DNA from: an uncultured Roseburia sp.
Lineage (GTDB): Bacteria; Bacillota; Clostridia; Lachnospirales; Lachnospiraceae
Length of the DNA: 62,130 nucleotides
Direction of reading: 5' to 3'
Assembly (NCBI GenBank): GCA_947088675.1
Contig: CAMUHN010000009.1
Span: 1 to 62,130, forward strand
Shown: piece by piece, positions 1 through 8,927 of the stretch
Numbering within the stretch: position 1 is the stretch's first letter
Layout of the letters: the number at the start of each line of letters is the position of its first letter
The notes under the pieces: model-generated
Told to the model about the DNA's origin: nothing
What the model saw: the letters and a program-made list of their open reading frames with translations, nothing else
The model's database searches: none
Made by a program: the position numbers and the translations under genes

Positions 1-1020
1 CCCGGCAGAAATCCGGTGAGAGCAAGATATCAGCTTGTGCTTGACATGTCAAATAAAGATGTGAGAGAATATCTGTATCAGGCGATGCGAAAGATTCTGA
101 CCGAGAATCATATAGAATATGTCAAATGGGATATGAACCGGAGTATATGCGACTGGTACAGCAACGTGCTGTCGGATGACTGCCAGAAAGAACTGCCGCA
201 TCGGTATGTGCTTGGCGTATATCAGCTTCTGGAGCGGCTGACCAGTGAATTTCCGCATGTGCTGTTTGAGGGATGCAGCGGGGGAGGCGGCAGATTTGAC
301 GCCGGGATGCTCTACTATTGTCCGCAGATCTGGTGCAGCGATAATACGGATGCATATCACAGGACATTTATTCAGTACGGAACAAGCTTTTTTTATCCGA
401 TCTCATCGGTGGGAGCCCATGTGTCGGCAGTCCCGAATCATCAGACCGGGCGCATAACGCCGTTTACGACCAGAGGAACCGTTGCGATGGCCGGCAGTTT
501 CGGTTATGAACTGGATTTAAACCGGCTTGACGACGAGGAGAAAGAGCAGGTAAAAAAACAGATCTGTGCGTATAAGGAATACCAGGATCTGATCTATAAC
601 GGGGATTATTACAGACTGAGCAATCCTTTCTGTGATGAAATGGCAGTATGGTCATTTGTTTCCGCTGACCGGACAAAGGTGCTTGTACAGGGGGTTGTAT
701 TCCGGGCGAGAGCCAATCTGATGCGTCATCGGATTCGGCTTGCCGGTGTGAAAGCAGATGCGCTCTACCGTTTCAAAGAGGGAGCTGTCTATACCGGTAG
801 CGCACTGATTGAGGCGGGGATTCTTCTGCCGCAGATCAAAGGAGATGATGAATCGTTTGAATTTTATCTGGAAATAATCAGCAGAGAAGAAGCAGAGTCG
901 CCGGATGCAGGCAGCGCGGAACATGCAAAGGACGGCGGCGCAGGAAGCGGTATTCGTGCAGGCGGGGGCACTTCGGTGCATACAGCCCGCAAAACGGAAT
1001 TGGTATGGTATGAACTGTAA
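1..1020 (+). CDS. Alpha-galactosidase, GH36 family, 3' part (5' end outside window)
   Basis: This is the C-terminal part of a GH36 alpha-galactosidase, which releases terminal alpha-galactose from raffinose-type oligosaccharides. The frame is open from base 1, so the ATG at 16 is only an internal methionine and about half of a usual ~720-residue enzyme is missing upstream. Visible family motifs are KWDMNR (Asp is the family nucleophile) about 40 residues in, the Gly-rich GGGGRFD stretch, and CSDNTDA (Asp is the family acid/base) about 70 residues later. The last ~45 residues are a Gly/Ala-rich linker ending LVWYEL. The next gene is a sugar kinase, so the pair reads as a carbohydrate-use operon. 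There is no signal peptide in the visible part. Confidence 0.93.
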   Translation, partial: PGRNPVRARYQLVLDMSNKDVREYLYQAMRKILTENHIEYVKWDMNRSICDWYSNVLSDDCQKELPHRYVLGVYQLLERLTSEFPHVLFEGCSGGGGRFDAGMLYYCPQIWCSDNTDAYHRTFIQYGTSFFYPISSVGAHVSAVPNHQTGRITPFTTRGTVAMAGSFGYELDLNRLDDEEKEQVKKQICAYKEYQDLIYNGDYYRLSNPFCDEMAVWSFVSADRTKVLVQGVVFRARANLMRHRIRLAGVKADALYRFKEGAVYTGSALIEAGILLPQIKGDDESFEFYLEIISREEAESPDAGSAEHAKDGGAGSGIRAGGGTSVHTARKTELVWYEL

Positions 1021-1067
1021 GAATATGCAGCCGGGATAAGCAGTACAGATACGTTGGAGGTGGGCTG

Positions 1068-2024
1068 ATGAAAAAATATGATGCAACAGCGCTTGGAGAG
1101 CTGTTAATTGATTTTACAAGAAACGGGGAAAGTGAGCAGGGAAACGGCCTGTTTGAGGCGAATCCGGGCGGCGCGCCCTGCAATGTACTTGCCATGCTGC
1201 AGAAACTGGGCAAAAAAACGGCATTTATCGGAAAAGTCGGACAGGATATGTTCGGTCACTTGCTGCAGAAAGTCCTGCAGGAAACGAAAATCGATACGAC
1301 AGGCTTATGTTTTGATGAAAAGACAAATACGACGCTTGCGTTTGTGCAGAAAAACGAGAACGGGGATCGGGATTTTTCTTTTTACCGTAACCCGGGAGCC
1401 GATATGATGCTGACAGAGGATGATTTGCAGGAGGATATTCTGACGGACTGCAGGTTGTTTCATTTTGGTACCTTGTCAATGACATCAGAAAACGCAAGGG
1501 CTGCAACAAAAAAAGCGGTGCATCTTGCGAAACAGTCCGGCGCCAGAATTTCATTTGATCCGAATATACGAAAACCTCTATGGGCATCCTTGCAGGACGC
1601 GAGAGAACAGACGATTTACGGAATGGAACAGTGCGATATTTTAAAGATATCGGATGACGAGGCAGTCTGGTTTACCGGAGCAGAAGAGCCTGCCGCTGCG
1701 GCAGTGCAGCTGATGAACCAGTATCAGATTCCGCTGATGCTCCTGTCGCTGGGAAAAGAAGGGAGTATGGCGTTTTGCGGCGGCCAGGAGGTTTTTGTCT
1801 CTTCGTATCAGATGGATGGCGCCGTTGATACGACGGGTGCCGGCGATACGTTTATGGGATGTGTGCTTTCCTATGTACTGGATCATGGAACAAATCTTTC
1901 CAGAGCACAGCTTACGGAGATGCTTTCCTTTGCAAATGCGGCGGCGGCTCTGATTACAACAAGAAGAGGAGCTTTGCGCGTAATGCCCAAAGAGAGTGAG
2001 ATTTTGCAGCTGTTAAAACGATAA
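1068..2024 (+). CDS. PfkB-family carbohydrate kinase, probably fructokinase
   Basis: This 318-residue protein is a ribokinase-fold sugar kinase that moves the ATP gamma-phosphate to a free sugar. PfkB signature 1 is seen as GGAPCNVLAMLQKLG at about 34-48. Signature 2, DTTGAGDTFMG, lies at about 253-264 and carries the catalytic Asp and anion hole. The start follows GGAGGTG six bases upstream. It sits 47 bp behind the alpha-galactosidase, which fits raffinose or sucrose breakdown where fructose must be phosphorylated. Fructokinase is the best call; the exact sugar cannot be read from the sequence. A terminator follows directly. Confidence 0.88.
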   Translation: MKKYDATALGELLIDFTRNGESEQGNGLFEANPGGAPCNVLAMLQKLGKKTAFIGKVGQDMFGHLLQKVLQETKIDTTGLCFDEKTNTTLAFVQKNENGDRDFSFYRNPGADMMLTEDDLQEDILTDCRLFHFGTLSMTSENARAATKKAVHLAKQSGARISFDPNIRKPLWASLQDAREQTIYGMEQCDILKISDDEAVWFTGAEEPAAAAVQLMNQYQIPLMLLSLGKEGSMAFCGGQEVFVSSYQMDGAVDTTGAGDTFMGCVLSYVLDHGTNLSRAQLTEMLSFANAAAALITTRRGALRVMPKESEILQLLKR

Positions 2025-2032
2025 TAAATTCT

Positions 2033-2074
2033 GGGCTGTTCGATTGCGATAAACGCATCGGACAGCCTTTGTTT
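2033..2074 (+). terminator. Rho-independent terminator after sugar kinase
   Basis: The arms GGCTGT (2034-2039) and ACAGCC (2062-2067) pair, and the stem continues through CGATTGCG/CGCATCG with one bulge. TTTGTTT follows. It lies between convergent genes and may also stop transcription of the minus-strand regulator. Confidence 0.8.
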
Positions 2075-2079
2075 GCTGC

Positions 2080-2304
2080 CTATTTGCCGGCGGAGCGAAA
2101 GGCAGCCGCATGCTCCGGGCAGAGCAGTTCCTCTACGCCGCAGTTTAAGTAACCGCACAGTTTATCCAAAATGTCAAAACTGATTCTGGCCGTTCTGTTA
2201 TGGTTTAAATTTCGAAGCGTTGTGACGGAGATCCCGGTATCTTTGGCCAGCTGATTCTGGGAGATCCCACGGTCGTCTAACAGTCTGTTCAGTAAAATTT
2301 TCAT
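2080..2304 (-). CDS. Small Xre/Cro-type HTH regulator
   Basis: This 74-residue protein is almost entirely one helix-turn-helix domain of the Cro/C1 type. ISQNQLAKDTGISVTTLRNL covers the recognition helices, followed by the DILDKLCGYLNCGVEELL helix pair. GTG at 2313 and ATG at 2310 are also in frame, but GGAG ends at the right distance (8 bases) only for the ATG at 2304, so that start is preferred. A small ligand-free Cro-like repressor is likely; its target is unknown. It diverges from the mbl promoter 100 bp away, so control of either itself or the mbl operon is possible but unproven. Confidence 0.8.
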   Translation of the reverse strand: MKILLNRLLDDRGISQNQLAKDTGISVTTLRNLNHNRTARISFDILDKLCGYLNCGVEELLCPEHAAAFRSAGK

Positions 2305-2426
2305 TTTCATCACTCCAATCTATCCGGATATGGATTATAGTGTCCGCTCAGTTATTTATTATGTATTGAAAAAAAAGGAAGAAAATCTTATTTTTGAAAA
2401 AAATACAACAAATCAAAAAAAATGGT

Positions 2427-2454
2427 TTGAAAAATATAGAATATTGTATATAAT
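2427..2454 (+). promoter_or_regulatory. Predicted housekeeping promoter for mbl-flagellar operon
   Basis: TTGAAA (2427-2432) and TATAAT (2449-2454) are separated by 16 bases. The DNA upstream is very A-rich (2370-2425), like an UP element. It is the best sigma-A match in the 2305-2582 gap. The remaining ~125 bases form a leader without an obvious strong hairpin. Confidence 0.65.
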
Positions 2455-2582
2455 GTTACTGTATAAGTAAAAATATGATTAAATGTGGTTTTGTGTCCAT
2501 TTTGAAAATAGAAGATGGCAACGCAGGCATGGATAGATAAGAGTCGACTGAGGATTAAGATGAGAGAGAGGAAAAGGGCCGT

Positions 2583-3578
2583 ATGTTAGGTACAGATATT
2601 GGCATAGATTTGGGAACAGCAAGCATTTTAGTATATATCAAAGGCAAGGGAGTTGTTTTAAAAGAACCGTCCGTAGTGGCGTTTGACCGTGATACCAATA
2701 AAATAAAAGCGATTGGCGAGGAGGCGAGACTGATGCTTGGAAGGACGCCGGGCAATATTGTGGCAGTCAGGCCGCTGCGCCAGGGCGTTATCTCCGATTA
2801 CACCGTAACGGAAAAGATGATCAAATATTTTATCCAGAAAGCGCTCGGCAAAAAGACATTCCGTAAGCCGCGCATCAGCGTCTGCGTGCCGAGCGGCGTC
2901 ACCGAAGTAGAAAAGAAAGCGGTGGAAGATGCGACGTTCCAGGCGGGCGCCAGGGAAGTCAAAATTATTGAGGAGCCGATCGCAGCTGCGATCGGGGCGG
3001 GGATTGATATATCAAGGCCCTGCGGAAATATGATTGTCGATATCGGCGGCGGTACGGCGGATATCGCAGTGATTTCGCTTGGAGGATCCGTTGTCAGTAC
3101 ATCAATTAAAATTGCAGGGGATGATTTTGACGAGGCAATCGTCCGATATATGAGAAAGAAGCATAATTTACTGATCGGAGAGCGCACCGCAGAGGATATC
3201 AAGATTAAAATCGGTTCCTGTTTTCCGTTAGCGCAGGTTGAGACAATGGATGTCAGGGGCAGGAACCTTGTGACGGGGCTTCCAAAGACAGTCACTGTTT
3301 CAAGCGAGGAGACGGAGGAAGCGCTGCGCGAGCCGACGCTTCAGATTATAGAGGCTGTGCATTCGGTACTTGAAAAGACGCCGCCTGAACTTGCGGCGGA
3401 TGTGGCAGACCGTGGTATTGTATTAACGGGAGGCGGCTCGCTTCTTCGGGGGCTCGAGGAGCTGATCGAGGACCGGACCGGGATTAACACAATGGCGGCA
3501 GACGAGCCGATGACCTGTGTTGCCATTGGCACCGGCAAATATGTAGAGTTTCTGGCAGGAAAACGGGACGACGAATAG
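2583..3578 (+). CDS. mbl: Rod-shape actin-like protein, Mbl/MreB family
   Basis: This bacterial actin polymerises under the membrane and guides cell-wall insertion along the cylinder. The 331-residue length is normal. ATPase-fold motifs are visible: GIDLGTAS near residues 6-13 (phosphate 1), DIGGGTADIAVISLGG near 155-170 (phosphate 2) and GGGSLLRGLEE near 283-293 (adenosine). The start follows GAGGAAAAGG. I call Mbl rather than MreB because the next two genes are flagellar rod/hook genes, matching the Bacillus mbl-flhO-flhP order; mreB normally precedes mreC and mreD, which are absent. Paralogue choice is context-based. Confidence 0.88.
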   Translation: MLGTDIGIDLGTASILVYIKGKGVVLKEPSVVAFDRDTNKIKAIGEEARLMLGRTPGNIVAVRPLRQGVISDYTVTEKMIKYFIQKALGKKTFRKPRISVCVPSGVTEVEKKAVEDATFQAGAREVKIIEEPIAAAIGAGIDISRPCGNMIVDIGGGTADIAVISLGGSVVSTSIKIAGDDFDEAIVRYMRKKHNLLIGERTAEDIKIKIGSCFPLAQVETMDVRGRNLVTGLPKTVTVSSEETEEALREPTLQIIEAVHSVLEKTPPELAADVADRGIVLTGGGSLLRGLEELIEDRTGINTMAADEPMTCVAIGTGKYVEFLAGKRDDE

Positions 3579-3626
3579 CGTGAGAAGAACTTCTGATCGC
3601 TCACAGCAAAGGCTGCTTCGCGAAGA
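3579..3626 (+). repeat. Dispersed ~46-nt repeat, copy 1 (partial)
   Basis: This starts directly after the mbl stop codon. Its core GTGAGAAGAACTTCT, then GCTC, CAGCA and AGGCTGCTTCGC, is shared with 38243-38288 at about 41 of 46 positions. Here GTGAG (3580-3584) can pair with CTCAC (3600-3604). The right arm that closes the larger hairpin of the other copy is missing. Confidence 0.7.
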
Positions 3627-3673
3627 GAATGGATGAAATATGAAATTCACACACGGAAAGGAAAGGGATTGAC

Positions 3674-4474
3674 ATGGTAAAAGGACTATATACCGCGCAC
3701 ACCGGTATGATCAACGAACAGAGGAGGCTTGATATTCTGTCGAATAACCTTGCGAATGCCGATACAAACGGATACAAAAAAGAGGGGGCGACTTCCCAGA
3801 CGTTTGCGGATGAGCTGGCAATACGAATAAAGGACTCCTCCCGCTACAATCTGCCGAAAAACCTGGGGATTGTCAGCATGGGCGTCCATATCGGGGAGAC
3901 ATATACGGATTACAGCCAGGGGAATTTTAAAGTGACCGATAACGAGACGGACGTTGCGTTAAACGGGGACGGTTTTTTTGCGATTGCCTATACGGACAAA
4001 GCGGGCAATACCATGGTAAAATATACACGCGACGGCGCCTTTACCGTAAATACGGAAGGATATCTTGTCACGAAAGACGGGGATTATGTATTAAATATGA
4101 ATGGGGCGCAAAACGGCGATCCGGCGGATGGAAACCGAATCCGCATTGACCCGAACGCACATATTTTAATCTGGGAGAACGGCGATATCTATCAGGACGG
4201 CGCTCCTGTGGCAAGACTTGGGTTCGTTGATTTCGAGGATTATAATTATCTGCGCAAATTTGGCGAGAATATGTATGATCTTGTGGAAGGCGGCGTGCGC
4301 GTGGCGTCTGAGGCCAAAGTCGATCAGGGAACGATTGAGGGGGCAAATGTCAATATTGTCTCGGAGATGGTCAATATGATTACGATTTCAAGGGCATATC
4401 AGGCCGGACAGAAAGTAATCAATTCCATAGACGATACATTGGATAAAGCGGTAAACAGCGTCGGTACGGTATAG
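3674..4474 (+). CDS. flgF: Flagellar hook-basal body protein, FlgF/FlhO type
   Basis: This 266-residue rod/hook-family protein forms part of the axial basal-body structure and is exported by the flagellar type III machine, so it has no signal peptide. The N-terminal family motif LDILSNNLANADTNGYKK is at about 18-35. The C-terminal rod-bundle helix, from GANVNIVSEMVNMI through RAYQAGQKVI, is at about 222-250. The start follows AAAGGAAAGGG. It is paired with a second paralogue (4508) as in Bacillus flhO-flhP. FlgF rather than FlgG is chosen by position and by the less canonical N-terminus. Confidence 0.88.
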   Translation: MVKGLYTAHTGMINEQRRLDILSNNLANADTNGYKKEGATSQTFADELAIRIKDSSRYNLPKNLGIVSMGVHIGETYTDYSQGNFKVTDNETDVALNGDGFFAIAYTDKAGNTMVKYTRDGAFTVNTEGYLVTKDGDYVLNMNGAQNGDPADGNRIRIDPNAHILIWENGDIYQDGAPVARLGFVDFEDYNYLRKFGENMYDLVEGGVRVASEAKVDQGTIEGANVNIVSEMVNMITISRAYQAGQKVINSIDDTLDKAVNSVGTV

Positions 4475-4507
4475 CACATCACATAGCATAAACGGGAGGT
4501 AACAGAA

Positions 4508-5323
4508 ATGGTCAGATCACTTTATACGGCGGCAACAGGTATGATTGCGCAGCAGTCAAATGTCGACAATATTTCCAACAATCTGGCAAACGTTAATACA
4601 ATCGGATACAAACAGGAAAAAATGGAGTTTAAGTCGCTTTTGTATCAAACGCTGCAGACGAGGACGACGTCGGCAAACGGCGAGACAAAGCCGATTCCCG
4701 CGCAGGCCGGACTTGGAACAAGGGTTGCGTCCAATACATCCATATTTACGCAGGGTTCCATGCTTGAGAGCGAGAGCGCAACGGATTTTGCAATTGCAGG
4801 GGACGGTTTTTTCGCGGTGCGCGGAGCCGACGGCGAAACTTACTACACGAGAGCCGGAAGTTTTACATGGGCGATGGGGCCGACAGGACTTACGCTTACG
4901 ACGCCGGAGGGATATCCGGTGCTCGGCACAAACGGTAATCCGATTGTGATTCCAAACGGCGTACAGGCGGAGCAGGTCAGCGTAAGCACCGACGGTTCGA
5001 TTGGTTATCGCACCAATGAGGGTAATTTTGTGGATTTAAATCAGCGGTTTGCAATCTATCAGTTTAATAACCCGGCAGGTCTTGAGAAAGTCGGTTCCAA
5101 TCTGCTCAGTGTGACAGACGCGTCCGGAAATGCGCTGCCGGAAGCTACAACTGCAAACTTAACGGCAAGCCAGGTGCGTCAGAAATGGCGGGAGGGTTCC
5201 AATGTCAACGTTGCAACCGAGATGGTCAATCTGATTGTTGCGCAGCGCGCATACCAGCTCAATTCCAAGGCAATTACAACTTCGGATGATATGCTGGAAC
5301 AGGCAAACAATCTGAAACGTTAA
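4508..5323 (+). CDS. flgG: Flagellar basal-body rod protein, FlgG/FlhP type
   Basis: This 271-residue distal-rod protein is a paralogue of the preceding gene. The N-terminus reads MVRSLYTAATGMIAQQ and then NISNNLANVNTIGYK, the classic FlgG start. A central GDGFFAVRG segment and a C-terminal GSNVNVATEMVNLIVAQRAY helix are also typical. GGGAGGT precedes the ATG by seven bases. With flgF and the following rod-binding protein it makes the distal part of the flagellar rod; the rest of the flagellar gene set lies outside this window. Confidence 0.92.
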   Translation: MVRSLYTAATGMIAQQSNVDNISNNLANVNTIGYKQEKMEFKSLLYQTLQTRTTSANGETKPIPAQAGLGTRVASNTSIFTQGSMLESESATDFAIAGDGFFAVRGADGETYYTRAGSFTWAMGPTGLTLTTPEGYPVLGTNGNPIVIPNGVQAEQVSVSTDGSIGYRTNEGNFVDLNQRFAIYQFNNPAGLEKVGSNLLSVTDASGNALPEATTANLTASQVRQKWREGSNVNVATEMVNLIVAQRAYQLNSKAITTSDDMLEQANNLKR

Positions 5324-5400
5324 CATCATTTTGAAATAAAGATTAAAATCACAGACAGGTGTTTGTAAAGTGCGGTACAACAGAAAGTGAGGGATTACAT

Positions 5401-5760
5401 ATGGCATTGGACGCGATTACTGCAATGATGAGCACAAATGCAGGCAATGCGGCTGCGACCAGCAAGGCGGATTCTGTAACCGGAAATCTGAAAAATATTT
5501 CTTCCGAGACAAGTGCGGACGAATTAATGGATGTCTGCAAGGACTTTGCTTCTTATTTTGTCGAAGAAATCTTAAAAGAGATGAAAGAGAATATGACGTT
5601 GGAGGAAGAGGACGAAGATCCGACTGTTTCTATGATGACGGACTATCATATGGACAGTACGATTGAACTGCTGGCGGATGAGCTGACCGATTCGGTCGGC
5701 GGAGGATTTATCCAGCAGATGTATGAGCAGATGAAACGCAATTACAATATTACCGAATAA
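5401..5760 (+). CDS. Rod-binding protein, FlgJ N-terminal domain type
   Basis: This is a 119-residue protein with the rod-binding domain of FlgJ but without its muramidase half. DELMDVCKDFASYFVEEILKEM (about 40-61) resembles the FlgJ helix that caps the growing rod. An acidic EEEDEDPT turn follows, then DYHMDSTIELLADELTDSVGGG. An in-frame non-ATG start exists at 5359, but GTGAGGG before the ATG at 5401 decides the start. Stand-alone FlgJ-N proteins occur in Clostridia, where another hydrolase is thought to open the wall. Its place behind flgG supports a rod-assembly role. Confidence 0.8.
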   Translation: MALDAITAMMSTNAGNAAATSKADSVTGNLKNISSETSADELMDVCKDFASYFVEEILKEMKENMTLEEEDEDPTVSMMTDYHMDSTIELLADELTDSVGGGFIQQMYEQMKRNYNITE

Positions 5761-5855
5761 AATGATCAGGATAGCGGAGAGAACCATATCGTGAACGTGT
5801 CAGGTTCATGGATATGGTTTTTTCTGCTTCAGGGAGACTGTCTGTAAGAGGGATT

Positions 5856-8066
5856 ATGGAAAAGATAACTGGTTATGTGGAACATATTAGATACAGAAAT
5901 GCAGACAATGGATACGCTGTTTTAAATTTGGTCAGCGGGGAGGAAGAGATCACATGCGTGGGTATTTTTACCGGTATTTCCGAGGGGGAAAATATCGAGG
6001 TTTCCGGTGAATTTACCGAACATCCGACTTATGGCAGACAGCTTCGCGCAGAATCTTTTCAGGAAATAATGCCGGAAAATGAGGAGGCAATCGAACGCTA
6101 TCTTGGTTCGGGCGCAATCAAAGGAATCGGACTTTCACTTGCGGCGCGCATTGTGCGTCATTTTAGGGAGGATACGTTCCGGATTATTGAGGAGGAACCG
6201 GAACGTCTTGCAGAAGTGAAAGGGATCAGTAAGAGAAAGGCAATGGAGATCGCCGACCAGGTCAACGGAAAAAGAGATATGAAACAGGCGATGATCTTTT
6301 TGCAGCAGTACGGTATTACAATGAATCTTGCCCTGAAAGTCTATCAGGCGTACGGGCAGGAGATCTATACCATAATCAGGGAAAATCCGTACCGCATGGC
6401 AGAGGACATCGAAGGTGTGGGGTTTCGGACAGCTGACGATATTGCAGCGCGCGCCGGGCTTCGGATGGATTCGGAGTATCGCGTGCGCAGCGGTATCTTT
6501 TATGTGCTGCAGCAGGCGACAGCCGAAGGGCATACTTATCTGCCAAAAGAGGAGCTGACAGAGCGTGTGAAAAATCTGCTGGGGGTGGAGGAGGAGCAGA
6601 TTGAGAAACAATATATGGACTTGTCGATTGAGCGCAAAATTATTTTAAAGCAGCAGGAACAAATGCTTCAGATTTACAGCGCCCCGTTTTACTATATGGA
6701 ATCCAATACGGCCGTTTTGCTGCAGCGCTTAAATATGAGCTACGATGTGCCTGACATTGAGATTGAACAGAGAATCAGGGACATCGAAAAGAGGACAAAA
6801 ATGCAGTTGGATGAATACCAGGCGACTGCAGTAAAAGAGGCGGTGAAGAACGGACTCCTGGTGATTACAGGAGGTCCCGGTACCGGGAAGACGACGACAA
6901 TCAACTCAATAATCAAATATTTTGAACTGGAAGGGCTTGATATATTTCTGGCAGCGCCGACCGGCCGCGCAGCAAAGCGCATGAGCGAGACAACCGGTTA
7001 CGAAGCGCGAACCATACATCGTATGCTGGAGTTAAATGGAGGGATGGAAGGAAGCGCCGGGTTTGAGCGAAACGAAAGCCGTCCGTTGGAGACGGATGCC
7101 ATTATTGTTGACGAAATGTCCATGGTTGATATTTCGCTGATGCATGCACTGTTAAAGGCGGTTGCAGTCGGCACGCGGCTGATTTTAGTCGGAGATGTCA
7201 ATCAGCTTCCGAGCGTTGGCGCGGGGAGTGTCCTGCGCGATATCATTGCCTCAGGGACCTGTCATGTCGTTATGCTGACACGCATTTTTCGGCAGGCGGC
7301 CAGCAGCGATATTATTATCAATGCGCATAAGATTAATCAGGGCGAGGAAGTTTCTTTAGATAACAAAAGTATGGATTTTTTCTTTCTGAAGCGCTATGAT
7401 GCCAATCTTATTATCAATGTTGTTTTGCAGCTTGTCTGTCAGAAGCTGCCAAAATTTGTAGAAGCGACATCCTTTGACATTCAGGTTCTGACGCCGATGC
7501 GAAAGGGATTGCTTGGGGTGGAGCGCCTCAATGTGATTTTGCAGCAGTATTTAAACCCGCCTTCGAAAGAAAAGGTTGAAAAGGAGCATCGGGATTTTGT
7601 ATTCCGCGAGGGTGACAAGGTGATGCAGACAAAGAATAATTACCAGCTGGACTGGGAAATACGCGGTAAATACGGGATTCCGGTTGAAAAAGGAACAGGT
7701 GTTTTTAACGGTGATATGGGTGTAATCCGCGAGATCAATGAATTTGCGGAGATGATGACAATTGAATTTGACGAGGGCCGGACGGTAGATTATCCGTTTA
7801 AGATATTAGATGAACTGGAGCCGGCCTATGCAATTACCATACATAAATCGCAGGGGAGTGAATACCCGGCGGTTGTCATCCCTCTCCTGAACGGGCCTTC
7901 CATGCTGATGAACCGGAATTTACTGTATACGGCCGTGACGCGCGCGCAGAAATGTGTGACGCTGGTTGGCAGCGACGGCACATTTCAGACGATGATTCGA
8001 AATAATTCACAGCAGAAGAGATACAGTGGATTAAGAGAAAGGCTGGAAGAAAATAAAGGAGTATAA
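5856..8066 (+). CDS. recD2: RecD2-type ATP-dependent DNA helicase
   Basis: This is a superfamily 1B 5'-3' DNA helicase of the RecD2/TraA type, found in bacteria where RecD acts without RecBC. The protein is about 736 residues. It has an N-terminal OB-like region (MEKITGYVEHIRYRN), a helix-hairpin-helix block with IKGIGLSLAARIV and AEVKGISKRKA, Walker A GGPGTGKTTT near 337-346, Walker B VDEMSMVD, GDVNQLPSVGAG, and the C-terminal IHKSQGSEYPAV and YTAVTRAQKCV motifs. The start at 5856 is preferred over 5808 because AAGAGGG lies just upstream and homologues begin at this point. It is involved in DNA repair and replication-fork handling, not flagella. Its place behind the flagellar genes looks like simple read-through neighbourhood. 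Confidence 0.93.
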   Translation: MEKITGYVEHIRYRNADNGYAVLNLVSGEEEITCVGIFTGISEGENIEVSGEFTEHPTYGRQLRAESFQEIMPENEEAIERYLGSGAIKGIGLSLAARIVRHFREDTFRIIEEEPERLAEVKGISKRKAMEIADQVNGKRDMKQAMIFLQQYGITMNLALKVYQAYGQEIYTIIRENPYRMAEDIEGVGFRTADDIAARAGLRMDSEYRVRSGIFYVLQQATAEGHTYLPKEELTERVKNLLGVEEEQIEKQYMDLSIERKIILKQQEQMLQIYSAPFYYMESNTAVLLQRLNMSYDVPDIEIEQRIRDIEKRTKMQLDEYQATAVKEAVKNGLLVITGGPGTGKTTTINSIIKYFELEGLDIFLAAPTGRAAKRMSETTGYEARTIHRMLELNGGMEGSAGFERNESRPLETDAIIVDEMSMVDISLMHALLKAVAVGTRLILVGDVNQLPSVGAGSVLRDIIASGTCHVVMLTRIFRQAASSDIIINAHKINQGEEVSLDNKSMDFFFLKRYDANLIINVVLQLVCQKLPKFVEATSFDIQVLTPMRKGLLGVERLNVILQQYLNPPSKEKVEKEHRDFVFREGDKVMQTKNNYQLDWEIRGKYGIPVEKGTGVFNGDMGVIREINEFAEMMTIEFDEGRTVDYPFKILDELEPAYAITIHKSQGSEYPAVVIPLLNGPSMLMNRNLLYTAVTRAQKCVTLVGSDGTFQTMIRNNSQQKRYSGLRERLEENKGV

Positions 8067-8103
8067 ATGAGCGCCATATCTTTCATGATATGGCGCTCAT
8101 TTA
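8067..8103. terminator. Bidirectional terminator between recD2 and the ABC operon
   Basis: A perfect 14-bp stem runs from 8067-8080 (ATGAGCGCCATATC) to 8087-8100, with a six-base loop. It begins at the base after the recD2 stop. Only short T/A tracts flank it, so it probably serves both convergent transcripts. Confidence 0.8.
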
Positions 8104-8123
8104 TGGCCGGGGATATGGAGTGG

Positions 8124-8927
8124 TCAGGAAAGAAGCGCTTTATCGCTTGCAAATTCCTCTCCGCTTACTTTCTCAAACTGATGCAGCAAATCTTCTACGG
8201 TCAGCTTCTTTTTTTCTTCGCCGGAAATATTTAAGATTACTTTTCCCTCATGCATCATAATCAGACGGTTTCCGTGCGCAATGGCGTCTTTCATATTGTG
8301 TGTGACCATCATGGCCGTAAGATGGTTATCTGCAATAATTTTATCGGAGATTTCCAGTACTTTTGCGGCTGTTTTTGGATCAAGCGCTGCAGTGTGCTCG
8401 TCTAAGAGCAAAAGTTTTGGTTTTTGAATGGAAGCCATCAAAAGAGTGATTGCCTGGCGCTGTCCGCCTGAGAGCAGGCCGACTTTACTCGTCAGACGAT
8501 CCTCAAGACCCAGATCAAGTGTTTTCAGCAGGGAGCGGTATGTCTCGCGCTCTGCTTTTGTAACGCCCCAGGCCAGACGGCGTTTTTTCCCTCTGCGCGC
8601 GGCGATTGCCATGTTTTCCTCAATGGACATTGTCGTGGCTGTGCCTGTCATCGGATCCTGAAAGACACGGCCGAGATAGCGGGCGCGCTTGTGTTCGGAC
8701 AATTTTGTGACATCGTCGCCGCCGATATATATTTTACCGGAATCAACCGGCCACACACCGGCGACTGCATTTAATGTTGTCGACTTTCCGGCGCCGTTGC
8801 CGCCGATGACCGTGACAAAATCGCCCTCTTCCAGAGAAAAGGATACGCCGTTGATGGCAATTTTCTCATTGATCGTTCCGGCATTAAATGTCTTATGGAT
8901 ATTGTCTATTTTTAGCATTTCAGCCAT
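8124..8927 (-). CDS. ABC transporter ATP-binding protein (binding-protein-dependent importer)
   Basis: This 267-residue cytoplasmic ATPase powers the import system whose permease and lipoprotein are encoded just upstream on the same strand. It shows Walker A GGNGAGKST (about 38-46), signature LSGGQRQAIT (about 153-162), Walker B LLLLDEHTAALDP and the switch histidine in MVTHNM. The first codons overlap the end of the permease gene by eight bases, so translation is coupled. The three-gene set (COG2984/COG4120/COG1101 type) is often labelled as a tryptophan or tyrosine transporter in Firmicutes, but no T-box leader is visible here, so the amino-acid specificity is not supported by regulation. 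Confidence 0.88.
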   Translation of the reverse strand: MAEMLKIDNIHKTFNAGTINEKIAINGVSFSLEEGDFVTVIGGNGAGKSTTLNAVAGVWPVDSGKIYIGGDDVTKLSEHKRARYLGRVFQDPMTGTATTMSIEENMAIAARRGKKRRLAWGVTKAERETYRSLLKTLDLGLEDRLTSKVGLLSGGQRQAITLLMASIQKPKLLLLDEHTAALDPKTAAKVLEISDKIIADNHLTAMMVTHNMKDAIAHGNRLIMMHEGKVILNISGEEKKKLTVEDLLHQFEKVSGEEFASDKALLS

